A stretch of DNA of 64,000 nt, taken from NCBI RefSeq assembly GCF_036884655.1, contig NC_088345.1:32338501-32402500 (forward strand). Reading direction: 5' to 3'. This document shows, piece after piece, positions 49,857 to 60,884 of this stretch (its first letter is position 1; each line of letters starts with the position of its first letter). Origin of the DNA: Musa acuminata AAA Group (lineage: Eukaryota > Streptophyta > Magnoliopsida > Zingiberales > Musaceae). The position numbers were made by a program, and so were the translations under genes. The notes beneath the pieces were generated by a model. That model was not told the origin of the DNA. It saw only the letters and a list, made by a program, of their open reading frames with translations, and ran no database searches.

Positions 49857-52736
49857 TGGCATCTGAGAAGGTAATTAATGCTAAATTCGAAGCCTTCGAG
49901 GCCTAAATGGAGGATAAGATTCGGACTCTCTTTACCGAACTCAGTTTGGGCCGACCACCAATCCTGAAGAAATTACATCAAGGAGAGAGCTCAAACCAAT
50001 CACACCAAGCCCGAAGAGATGACTTCCAAGAGAGGGGAGGCTCTATGACTGACCCCAACTATCCACGCATGAGGGCGGACTTCCCTAGATGGGAATAAGG
50101 AGACCCGATTGGTTGGATCTCGCGCGTGGAGTGATACTTTTGGTACCACAAAACTGCATATGCATCTATGGTGAAAATTATAGCTATACATCTTGAAGGG
50201 GATGCCATACAATGGTTTGACTAGTTTGAACACACTCATGGAGTCCTCTCATGGCAATAATTCAAAGAAGGACTGCTAATCCGCTTCGGACCAACCGATT
50301 ATGAGAATATTGACAGACAACTAGCAAAGATCTGACAAACCTCCACCATTCAAGAGTTCTAAACCAGGTTTGAAAGGTTATCTAATCAAACTCGTGATTG
50401 GTCTAAAAAATAACTATTAGGGGCCTTCATTGAGGGCTTGAACCTGGAGATCCAGGGAGAAGTTAAAGCGTGATAACCGTACACGCTTATGGTAGTCATC
50501 TCTTTCGCACGATTTCAAGTTGAGCAATTGAACCATGAAGCCTAGAGGACTAGAGTTGCTCCCCAACTAGCAATATTGAAGCTCTCAGCCCCCCCTACTA
50601 TCAACTGAGTCCCTGCACCAAAAAGTTTGATAAGAGAAGAACTTCGGGAGCAATCTGCAAAAGGGTTATGTTGAAATTGTGACGAGCCGTAGAGCCATGA
50701 GCATCACTGTAGTAAATGGAGACTTCTTATGATTGAACTAGTAGAAGAAGAGGTCATTGAACATCTAGAAGAGAGCCTTAAATATGAAGAAGAAGATGTA
50801 GAAGAAGAGACACAACCGGTTGAAGTTATAGTACATGCACTAGTCGGCTACTCAAACCCGCAAACGATGAAAGTTGGAGGCCTTCTCAAACAACAACCGA
50901 TCACTATTCTCATCGACATGGGCAGCACTAATAACTTCCTAAATAGTAAGGTTGCTGTCCGGATAGCCTTACCTATCAAGAATTGCAGCAGGTTTGATGT
51001 TAAGATCACCGGCGGATGGATTTTGAAGTATGATCATAGGCGCCCGCGAGTGAAACTGTTGTTATAGGATCAAGAGATAATTGTATATTTCTTCCTCCTC
51101 CCTCTTAATGATCATGAGGCCATGCTCAGAATTGAATAGTTGATCACATGAGGTGATGTTTCCTAGAATTTTACAATAAGGGGAAATAGGTGATACTGCA
51201 TGGGAAACGTGGGGGCGACGTAACGACGATTTGTACACAACAAATGGAGAATGTTTTGCATAAAGCATACAACGACTTTTAATAAACTTGAGTAGCAAAC
51301 TAAGGGAGAGCCAATAGAATTTGAAGATCCAAACTTACTTCCTTTGCTTGCTGAATTTTCAGATATATTTGACGAATCGCATAACCTACCTCTTACCCGT
51401 CGGCATCATCATTATATAACGATTCTTCTAGGCAAACCTCCGGAAAATACTCGGCTATATCAGTATCTATATCTCCAGAAGGATGAAATAGAAAGGATTA
51501 TAAAAGAGATGCTTGAAACAGGAGTTAATCGGCCAAGTTGCAGACTCTACTCTTCATAAGTGCTACTTGTACGTAAGAAGAACGGAACATGACGAATATG
51601 CATTGATTACTGAGCTCTCAATGACATAACTATCAAGGATAAATACCCTATTCTAGTAGTAGATGAATTGCTAGATGAAAGGGAGCATAAATCTTCATAA
51701 AGCTAGATATTTAATCCGGGTATTATCAATTACGAGTGTGCGAAGAAGACATACCGAAAATCGCCTTTCGAACACACAACGACTACTACGAATTTTTGCT
51801 TTCTTCAACAAAAGATAAAATATCTTGGGCATATAATATCAGAGGAAGGTATAATGGTGGACCCCTCCAAAATAAAAGCAATTCAGAACTGGCCAACCCC
51901 GAGGAACATAAAATTGCTACGTGGCTTTCTTAGTTTAACAGCCTACAACCGTAACTTCATGAAAAACTATAGAAAGATTAGTGTACCACTCACTTCTCTA
52001 CTAAAAAATGATACCTTTCAATGGTCGGACAAAGCCTTCGCTGCCTTCGACAAACTTAAGGTAGCAATGACGATGATGCCGGTGCTAGCACTACCAGATT
52101 TCAACCGACCCTTCATCATTGAGGTCGATGCATCGGGAGTCGTAATTGGAGACGTTCTCATGCAAGATGGTTGACCACTCATATACCCAAGCAAGCTGAA
52201 TATTTGGCCATTTCACTTTCGACTAGTGACTTCCTTAAGGATATCAAGAGGCAATGGCAAGAAGATTTGGAGACCAGTAAGATTATAACAAAATTGGAGG
52301 AAGCACCAAGCTCGGTGGATCATTACAATTGGGACTCAAAAGAATTACACTATAAGGGACGCATTGTGCTTGTGACAAATTCTACTTGCATCTTCACGAG
52401 CAGATTTTGGACAAAGTTATTTTATATGTAGGGTATTAAATTGAAAAAGAGTATAACATATCACCCACAAACCGACGGCCAGACGGAAGTTATAAATAGG
52501 TGCATAGAGATAGCCCAAAGCCACCCACCAAATATGACTACCCAAGGAGAACTTTAGACCTAGCCAAGTGTCATTATTGATCGATGGATCGTGACTCGAC
52601 GACGATGACCCACTACTGAAGTGCTAATACAGTGGGCGAACCTACCAACAGAAGATGCCACTTGAGAAAACTATGACGACTTGAAGATCAACTTCCTAGA
52701 ATTTATGAATCGTTAGTCTCGAAGACAAGGCTGATT
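49857..52736 (+). pseudogene. Ty3/gypsy gag-pol remnant
   Basis: Gag opens at ATG 49,857 and shows YPRMRADFPRW and HLEGDAIQWFD, with many in-frame stops. Protease (about 50,890-50,960) reads ILIDMGSTNNFL, so the DSG/DTG catalytic triplet is mutated. RT is recognisable by RICIDY, IKDKYPI and SGYYQLRV (51,595-51,740). The stretch from YEFL to the QQKIKYLGH segment lacks the YVDD-containing palm region, an internal deletion near 51,805. RNase H follows (ALPDFNRPFIIEVDASG, about 52,090), then integrase [12 protein letters not shown] (52,455) and a chromo-like VLIQWANLP near 52,620. The chromovirus affinity is inferred from that tail. Confidence 0.87.
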
Positions 52737-52739
52737 CGA

Positions 52740-53092
52740 AGAGTCCTAATTGAGAGGGACATTCATGTAAAACCTACCTAAGCCGACCCCTATTAAAGAG
52801 GTGAAGAGGCCAGCTAAGGTTTAAAGGTTATTTCTTAGAGAAGAATTAGGAGTTGTAAAGGAATAGGAGTCTTGAGTAGAACTCCTATTAGGAGTCTTGA
52901 GTAGGAGTCTTAATTGAGTAGGAGTCTTGAGTAGGAATCCTATTAGGAGTTAGGGTTTAGAAACCCTACAAATAGTCATATATTCATCCTCTTTTGATAA
53001 GCAATAGATGAATCTTTTCTACAATCTTTGAGTAGTAACTGGGATGAAGGAACCTTTATAGAGTTCCAAGGAGGTCGATCCCCTAAAGAGAG
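52740..53092 (+). repeat. 3' LTR of the gypsy element, both ends missing
   Basis: Matches 48,157 onward from GAGTCCTAATTGAG to CCCCTAAAGAGA, then switches abruptly to Sirevirus interior sequence at 53,093. Confidence 0.8.
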
Positions 53093-53901
53093 TTATGAAT
53101 GATGATTAGAATATTAATGTAATTATGAATGATGACTTGGAATCATACATTTTATATTTTGGAAATATACATGATGATTTGGTATTATGCATGCTATACT
53201 TCAACTTATGATAATGATGCATGCAATAATAAAATATTCATGATGAAAAATTATTTTGACATTCATGACTTAATTTTTCATCTTTGTTATTTATCTTTTG
53301 TCATGTTTTGAAAATTATTATATAGGGAAAAGAATTATAATATTATATTCTTCCATTCTTTTTGACAATGACAAAGGGGAGGGAGAAATATTGCTAGCTC
53401 ATCTTGTAAAATTTAGAAACTTGCACTTTGCAAAGGAAGCAAGATTGTTAGCTCAAACATTGCAAAGGAAATAAAAATTTGCTAGCTTGCAAATTACATG
53501 AAGAAAGAAGTGCTATCTTACTTATCTGAAAAAGCAAAACATGCTAACTTACACATCTAGCAAAATTTATAAACTTGTATATTTCAAGAAGCAAGAGTTG
53601 CTTTCTTGAACATCTCAAAATTGCTAGCTTGCATGTATGATGATAAAATGTTGTAAAATTATTGCTAGCTTGCATGATGATAAAACTGAAGATTACATTT
53701 ATTATGCGATGATTTGAACTAATATCCAAAGACTTGATAGTTGGAACTTCTCCATGAAGGCATGTTGCAAATATTCATGATGAAATTTGCAATGACTTGA
53801 ATTTAACTTGAATTCAAGGTTCTATTAATATGACATATTGATAGAGGGAGTTAAGGTTAACTCCGTCATCAATTGGTTGTCATCATAAAAAAGGGAGAGA
53901 T
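53093..53901 (+). other. Plus-strand Sirevirus 3' interior
   Basis: AT-rich, with a purine motif near 53,366-53,386, a TTGCTAGCTTGCA-type array (53,390-53,680) and a polypurine tract at 53,887-53,901 that leads into the LTR at 53,902. The second purine motif seen in sister copies is missing here. Confidence 0.7.
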
Positions 53902-55482
53902 TATTGAATCTCGTATTTTGATGATGAAATCAATTTATAAGTGTTTATGACTTGATCTGCGTTTTAAGTGACGTAGGATGCTTCGATCAAGGAGAGACAT
54001 TTAAAGCAGGAAGAATTATGTTGGGTTGGAAAACATGTCGGAAGATTAGACGTCGGGCCGGAGGATCGGTCGACGTATTGACAGAAGGCTTTGGGTCATG
54101 GATTCGGGCATTGGGGCAAGAAGAGCGGATATTATGCTAAGGATATTAGAGTTACAGAGGTCAACTGGTCGATTGGGTAATAGGTCGCAAGAGAGGATAA
54201 TGCCCCGAAGAATCGGACGAAGCGTTAATAGACCAATGACATGCCGGACGACATGATTCATGCTTAATAATAATTGTCTAGATTGAAGTATGTCTTTATG
54301 TGTGCAGGATTAACTATGATAGCAAGGCATAAAGCAAAATGAAGTCTTAGAGTCAAGGATGCGATTTCGTTGGGAGTTCGAGAGTTCGTCGGAAGTCCGA
54401 ACGTTCGTCGGAAGTTTTGTTGGAACCAACCGAGAAGTCTAGGAGCTTGCCAAAGAAGCTCATCAGAACTCACCAAGAAGATCGTCATGATGTCCAGGAG
54501 CTTGTCGGGAGTCCGCCGGAACATTGCCGAGAGTTCATCGGAAGTTTGCTAGAAGATTGCTAGAAGCTCGCCGGAAGAAACCAGACTTATTTTGCTTAGA
54601 ATATATCTTAGGAATTGTAGTTAATACATAATAGGAGTTGGGATTGGGAGGTAATCCCATCAACTCTGTTAGGGGCCAATTGGGCACGAAGTTGGGCTGG
54701 TTTGGGCCGGATTCAAGGCCCAACCAGGATGTTGAAAGCTTGGCCGGCAGTGGCACCGCCTGGGAGACTCAGTCTCCCAGGTGGTTTAGGCGGTGGTACT
54801 GCCAACAGCAAATGTTACCGTGTGGTGGTACCGCCCAGATTGGGTGGTCGTATCGCCTAGTGTCAGACTAACACTAGCAGTGGTACCGCCCAACACAGGC
54901 GATGATACCGCCCGTACCCAGGAAACCCGAGATGAGATGTTTTTAGGCTTCAAGTTTGAATCAACTTGAGGTCTATAAATACCCATCTCATCCCTAGCTA
55001 AAATACACAAGCACAGAGAATTTAAAAAGGGAAAAACGCTGTTGTAATCTCTTGTGAGAATCCTCCTCTTCTAGTCTAAGTGTTCGAATAGTTTGAGAGA
55101 GGAGTGAGTGCTTATAAAGGTTGTCTCCTAAACCTGTGAAAATGAGAAGAGGAGTGTAAGAAGGAGGTTGATCTTCGCCCATTAAAGGAAGATCGATAGT
55201 GGATGCTAGTGGCCTCAATAGAAGAGGAATCGACGGAGTGGATGTAGGTCACGACGACCAAACCACTATAAATATCTAGTTTGCCTTTTCTTTTGTGCAA
55301 TTTATCTTACTGCAAACCTCCTTACCTTCTTACTGTGCTTTTACTATTCCTACACTCGCATACGCTTTTAAGTTTCCGAAATCGGTTTTTATCATACGAA
55401 ACGAAGAGATTTTCAAAATCGACATAATTTTTATCACTGCACTAATTCACCCTCCCCTTTTAGTGCTGACTCATTCCTAACA
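53902..55482 (+). repeat. Plus-strand Sirevirus 3' LTR (1,581 bp)
   Basis: TATTGAATCTC...CATTCCTAACA, following the polypurine tract. Hairpin zone 54,740-54,915. Ends in a C/T-rich run next to TAGTGCTGAC. Confidence 0.8.
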
Positions 55483-56170
55483 GGTACCACTAGTCTGGGC
55501 AGTGGTACCGCCTAGACACAGTCTCCCAAGTGGTGGTACCGCCTAGTGTCAGTGCTGCAGGTGGTGGTACCACCCAGCACAAGCGGTGGTACTGCTAGGA
55601 CCCGGAAAACCCGGGATGAGATCTTTTTAGGGTCCAAGTTTGAATCCACTTAAGGCCTATAAATATCCCTCTTATCCCTAGTTAACATACACACAACTGA
55701 AAGCAAAAAGAAAAGAAAACACTATTGTAATCTTGTGTGAACACCTTTCAAACTCTAAGTGTTATTCTTGTTTAAGAGAAGAGTGAAGGGGGTTGTAAAG
55801 GTTCTCTCCTGAACATGTCAAAAAGAGAATCAAGTTATAAAATGGTAGTTGATCTTCACCCGTTGAAAGAAGATCGTTAGTGGATGCCAGTGGCCTCGAC
55901 GGAAGAGGAATCGATGGAGTGGATGTAGGTCACGACGACCGAACTACTATAAATTGGTTTGCATTTCGTTTTGAGCAATTTGCCTTTACTGTAAGTACTT
56001 TACCTTCTTATTACTTTCACTATGCTCTTATACTCTTTCAAGTTAATATATTTAGGCAACGGTTTTCATCGGAATCGATTTTTTTATCGTACGAATATTT
56101 TCAAACCGATGATTTTATCCGTTGCACAAATTCACCCCCGCCCCCTCTTAGTGCCTACTCATTCCTAACA
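55483..56170 (+). repeat. Plus-strand LTR, 5' half missing
   Basis: Starts inside the hairpin zone (GGTACCACTAGTCTGG) right after the previous LTR end and finishes CATTCCTAACA at 56,170. Confidence 0.75.
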
Positions 56171-56637
56171 TATAATTCCAAGGTTGTTATCTCTTAAAGT
56201 GTAGAGTCCCTCCTCCTAGAGCTAAGTGATAGTCCTAAGGGAGGTGTGTGAGGGAACACTTGTAAAAGAGGGGTGTAAAGGTTCTCTCTTGAATCTGTGA
56301 AAAGGAGAAAAAGTTTAAGGGTAGTTGATCTTCGCCTATTGAAAAATAGATCGGTAGTGCAAGTCGATGGCCTCGAGTTGAAGAAGAATCGGGAGTGGAC
56401 GTATGTCACGACGATCTAAACACTATAAATCTGGTGTACTCGGATTGCATTTTTGTTTTACTTTTTATTCTTATATTGTAAACTGATTTATTTGCTTACT
56501 ACTTTTACTATGCTTATGAATGTGCTTTCAAGTTAAACTCATCTTTCTGATACAAGTTTTATCGAATGATATTTTTGAATTAACGTAATTTTTCATAAGT
56601 ATTACATCAATATTTTAATCATTATTAGAAGGAACCT
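56171..56637 (+). repeat. Plus-strand LTR, only the last third
   Basis: Starts further inside the LTR (GTAGAGTCCCTCCTCC) and shows the TTCGCCTATTGAA and ATGTCACGACGA landmarks. It degrades near 56,600 before the usual end. Confidence 0.6.
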
Positions 56638-56873
56638 TTACATCAATGTTTCGAGTAGGAGTCTTGAGTAGGAGTCCTATTAGGAGTTAGGGTTTAGAAA
56701 TCATATAAATAGTCATATATTCATCCTTTTTTGATAAGCAATAAATGAATCTTTTCTGTAGCTATTTAGTAGTAACTTGGAGGAAGGAACCTTTATAAAG
56801 TTCTTTATAGAGTTCCAAGGAGGTCGATCCCCTAAAGAGATCAACCCCAAGCTTAGAATCTACAAGAGTTGAA
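56638..56873 (+). repeat. Gypsy LTR fragment
   Basis: Matches the 3' part of the 48,131 LTR, from GAGTAGGAGTCTTGAG to TAGAATCTACAAGAGTT. This is the last recognised repeat before the FUS3-like gene. Confidence 0.75.
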
Positions 56874-57520
56874 ACCTCAATCAACATATTTTTACACCTT
56901 AAATATTAATATATACCTTCTTACCAGAGATTAGGATTAGAAAACTCATATGTCTCTTATCATAGAACAACAAATTTACGTTAAACATTAATAGAAAAAG
57001 AAAAGATGATGAATGATAAAATAATATTATTAAAATAAAAAAGAATTTAGCACACCATCCATTTAACTAAAAAGTTTGCCTACATATAACTAAACGATAC
57101 AAAGTGAGATATATTAGATTCACTTGTTGTTTGCATTATGATGATATACGTGTAAGATTCACATATCCCTTCTTTTTCTCCATGTTTTAGACAGATAGAG
57201 GTACACTGCAGATGCAGCCCAATCCAACCTTGAGATTCGTGTAAATTTCCTGATGCTCGCAACCTGGATCTTGACGGAGTAACGGCAAGGTTATCGCCCT
57301 CCCACCAACGCATACAGGTCAAGCCTTCAGATCCGTGCACGATTTTCCAACGGAAGCATCAAAAATCTTGTGGGACTTGCTGGATTTCTCGGAACCTTTC
57401 GAAGTGTAAAGGTTTACTAGTTAATTGCTATACTGCCCTAAATCCGCTGCCAGTTTCGAGAGGCCTCCCTCCACTTTCTCTTTCCCCCTCGGGTCGGATT
57501 CGTCATTACTCATTGAAGCC
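56874..57520 (+). promoter_or_regulatory. Upstream region of the FUS3-like gene
   Basis: Non-coding DNA between the last LTR piece and the first upstream ATG. It is AT-rich to about 57,120, then more balanced. I see no convincing TATA box placement and no CATGCA (RY) element here. Promoter function is inferred from position only. Confidence 0.4.
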
Positions 57521-57925
57521 ATGAACGACGAGGGGTGCTGATCTAGGGAACCCAGCTGCACTGATCCTTTTTATCTTCTTCCCGTTCTCTCTCCTTCGTC
57601 TATTGACCGCAGCTAGCTGGTGAAGGGGAGATGGACGAGTGTAAGCGCGGCGGAGCGCAGAGAAAAGAGGTCATTGATTGATTCCCGGTGCAGAGGAGTC
57701 AGAGCCCTTCCGCCACTTGGCCGTTCTTCCTCAGAAGAATTCACCACTCACGAACCTATTCCCCATCTCCGCCCTGCTATCCTCTTCCATTTATCTCTCC
57801 ATCTCCCAACCCCTCCTTCGTCTTCCCTTCTGTCCTCTTGTTGTATGTATCTCAACCAACCCCTTCTTCTCGTATTCATCACCACCAGCCACTAGCTGAG
57901 TGACGGTCGCCATTCAGTAGCTGCC
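57521..57925 (+). promoter_or_regulatory. Probable 5' leader with upstream ORFs
   Basis: C/T-rich leader-like DNA before the main ATG. Three short ATG-initiated ORFs precede it: 57,521-57,541 (6 codons), 57,631-57,681 (16 codons) and 57,845-57,895 (16 codons). The last ends 30 bp before the main start. If transcribed, they could lower or condition translation. The transcription start is not visible, so how many are in the mRNA is unknown. Confidence 0.45.
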
Positions 57926-60884
57926 ATGGCGGGGATCAACAAGCAGCAGGAGGTGGTGGTCGCCAAGCACCGTGCGAGACGGCGGCGGAAGATGGTCGCC
58001 AAGCAGCACGGCCGAAAGCCCCGTTGTCGCGTTGCAGCAGCCGACGCCGATGCTGCATCTGTAAGCCTCCTCCCTTCCGGTCACCACCCTCTTCTCTACT
58101 CTCTTCAGGTGTTCGACGTCTAAATCGTCGTGAACCACGTGATGGTTGACGAGCTCGACGGATATGGGCATTTGCATGCGCCATCTTGGCCGTCCATCGC
58201 GTCCCTCCCTCTCTATCATGAAAATTTTAGATGTTGCAAGCGATTTATCTGCTCTGCATCTCACTGTTCTGTGTGTTGAAAATGACTCCATATCGTTTAA
58301 CAGAGAAAAATGTTCTCATTTCCATGTTCATGCAGAACAAGAGATCAATGTGGGTAGGCTTTACGGAAAAGTTCCTTTCAAAGAAAAATCTAATAGAAAT
58401 GTCAAGTAGTATAATAGATAACTGATGAATAGTCTCGAAGTTTCTGCTGTTCTTTTCGTGATGATGATCAATGAGCAATTTGATCTCAGTCATTGTTCTT
58501 AACATTGTTAGAAATATAATCTTCAGTTGTAACCTGATTATGCTTAATACTGTTATGTTTTCACCCTCATACAAACATACACAAACACATCTGGTATCAC
58601 ATTTCTTTGTGATGACTATGAATTTCAATCTAATGTTGGAAGAATACAAGTATCCGAATTTGTTCCTATATCAGGATTTAATCTATTTATTTGTTGGCTT
58701 CAAATTGAATAGACTTGGGTATTGCCCTCAGGTTTTTCATTTCATTTATGCTGATTGTGTCAATTGAAAATATTCACCTGAGATGAACTTTACCTTTGTA
58801 GTGAATTAGCAGTCCCATGACATAGGTTATGATATTTGTTTTACTTTTTTATTCTTTTTGTAATTATTCTTATCCTTTCATATTTGGTTCCATGTTATGG
58901 TTTTGGCCTTTTCTAGCTTTGCTAATTGCTTTCTCAATGTTGCTGAAACATGTAAAGTTTTATAAGAAAAGTGGCTAATGGATTATGCATGTCCTTATAT
59001 CAGGGCTCCGTGCTGGACTTGAGAGTGCCAGCCCTTGATCCTGGTGTAAGGTTCACTTGAAAATTATGAGTGTCTACTACTTCCTGCAGAGATTTGAGAT
59101 TCTTGCTCATCTTTGTTTCAGCAAGCTGTGGGTGGGTTGAGATTTCTTCTGCAAAAGGAGCTCAGAAACAGTGATGTTAGCCAACTCGGAAGAATTGTTC
59201 TGCCAAAGGTCTACACTGTTGATAGCTTCTCCGAATATTTTTCCAAATTGCTAAAATTATGCATCATCTATCTCCTCTTGTAACAATTTCCAGAAAGAAG
59301 CAGAGGCCCACCTTCCCTGCCTGACATCCAGGGAAGGCATTATGATAAACATGGATGATCCGGACAACCTTCAAGCCTGGACCTTCAAATACAGGTCTCA
59401 TGCAGCTATTTAAGCTTCTTTTGAGTTTTTATTTCATGCATTTTGCAAAATATATTTTGTTCTGCACTTTTGCATAATCGCATCCAATTTGATCAACATG
59501 AAGGTGCGCAGTGAATTTACTGTCGAGGAGGAGAGGAAATTAAATCCAAAAACGCCGACACAAGATCTACATTGTTGTTTAGCACTTTCTACCTATATTC
59601 ATAGAGAAAACAAATTCGTCACTATATATTAAAAATCAACAAGGAATAACTTTGCTTTGAGTTAATATAATCCCAATACCAGAATCCTCTCTAATGTACT
59701 CTCTCATATAAATGTGGTGGAACTCCTCTCTCAATCCTCTCTATGCTTCTTCTTTTCACTAGAGATACTCTAGTGAAAATCTAGAACACCCATATCCCTT
59801 CTTTTCACTAAAATCTAGAGATACTCCAGAGAAAATCTAGAACACCCATAATACCTTTCTCTATGCTTCTTCTTTTCACTAAAATCATAAGATATATGGT
59901 GTGTTTATAAAAACAAATCATAATTCACTAAAGACTTTCTCTTCTTACATATAATCTAAATTCTAATTCTAATTCATCAACTAGTTATAATCTAATTATT
60001 ACTCCTCAGGAGTAGAATCTTAAATACTGACCAACCCTAATATATATTCTCCGGAAAAAAGATAGGTGTTTCCCTTCTGTTTGATGACAATGATATATAT
60101 GTAAAAACACAAGTAATCATCATAGATACTAGCTAGCCAGAATCCATAATAAGCATGCTGGCTTCTGATTACTTATTTTTCTCCAGGAATGGCTCTTCTT
60201 CTTGTTAAGAAGTAATCAAAAATTTGTGATGGTGAACCTCTGTACTCTCCCAGTTGGTCATTGTTCACATCATTGGCTCCATAAATCTACATCTGTTATA
60301 GCATCTCACATTTTCACATCTTCAACAGATTTTGGCCTAATAATAGGAGCAGGATGTACGTACTGGAGAACACTGGTGAGCTCCTCCTCACAAACAATAA
60401 CCCAACCATCTGAGACCTCAGCTGCTTCACAGATGTGCCTATTCGAACTTGATCAGTGTTTGAATTCATTTTTAAGGGGACTACGTCAAGAAGAACTGTC
60501 TTCAGCTTGGAGATTTTATCTTGATATATAAGGATGACAGCAAAGACCGATACGTATGCTCCTTTCCCCAGCCTCGATTGGTTTCTCTTCACCATGATCT
60601 TTCTGCACTGGCACACTGTTTTATAGGTCATTAGGGCGAAAAAGACAGGAAGTGCAGAGCATTGTGTCGCACCTGCAGATGAGGGGATTTTTGACTCCAT
60701 CGTGCCAGACATTGTGGTCGGCAGTGCCCGATACTCCGATCTCTTCTTGCCACTGGCTGAGGGTATCAACATCGCATATGGCTATGGCCTGAGCTGTGCC
60801 TTCGACGAAGATTTCCCCATGACCTTCCTTGATGAGAGTACTGGAAGTGCTTCAATTGCTTCTCCCAAGTCTAGTGATCATTAA
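57926..60884 (+). CDS. FUS3: FUSCA3-like B3-domain transcription factor, seven exons, 248 aa
   Basis: A B3 DNA-binding factor of the LAFL seed-maturation network; family members bind RY (CATGCA) elements in embryo genes. Exons: 57,926-58,060; 59,004-59,045; 59,122-59,208; 59,294-59,394; 60,329-60,375; 60,477-60,553; 60,627-60,884. All introns are GT-AG and the joined 747-bp frame has no stop before TAA. A basic stretch at residues 14-33 (HRARRRRKMVAK and GRKPR) suits nuclear import. The B3 domain spans about residues 65-169: LRFLLQKELRNSDVSQLGR, LPKKEAEAHLP, WTFKYR, FWPNNRSRMYVLENTG, LQLGDFILIYKDD. The 85-residue exon 7 carries an acidic, Ser-rich tail. Sequence and exon pattern fit FUS3 better than ABI3 or LEC2, but the ortholog call needs a tree. 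The start is the first ATG in frame with the splice junctions. Confidence 0.9.
58061..59003 (+). other. Intron 1 of the FUS3-like gene
   Basis: 943-bp intron, GTAAGC...ATCAG. Near its end at 58,986-58,992 is ATGCATG, which contains the RY core bound by B3 factors; autoregulation is possible but unproven. No other feature is recognised. Confidence 0.75.
59395..60328 (+). other. Intron 4 of the FUS3-like gene
   Basis: 934-bp intron that splits the B3 domain between WTFKYR and FWPNN. It holds CATGCA at 59,434 and a cluster of short repeats at 59,745-59,885 built on CTTCTTTTCACTA and TCTAGAACACCCAT. Within the cluster is a perfect 12-bp hairpin (59,753-59,764 with 59,768-59,779, loop ATA). This may be the remnant of a small insertion. 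Confidence 0.75.

Larger units (their letters stand above)
48131..53092 (+). mobile_element. Decayed Ty3/gypsy element
   Basis: 5' LTR 48,131-48,536 (TGTTAGGACT...TTCTAACA), PBS-like TTGATATTAGAGC at 48,538, long AT-rich leader, gag-pol remnant 49,857-52,736, and a 3' LTR 52,740-53,092 missing both ends. Related LTR pieces occur at 26,469, 31,539 and 56,638. Decay is advanced. Confidence 0.88.

Noticed and set aside
57914..58291. 125-codon minus-strand frame opposite exon 1
   Set aside because: It is antisense to the FUS3-like exon 1 and intron 1, and is explained by the Arg/Ala-rich sense coding.
60202..60531. Plus-strand frame reading through exons 5 and 6
   Set aside because: It is out of frame with the B3 reading; the GT-AG splice solution restores all conserved B3 motifs.
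60314..60772. 152-codon minus-strand frame opposite exons 5-7
   Set aside because: It runs antisense over three exons and two introns of the FUS3-like gene with no recognisable domain.
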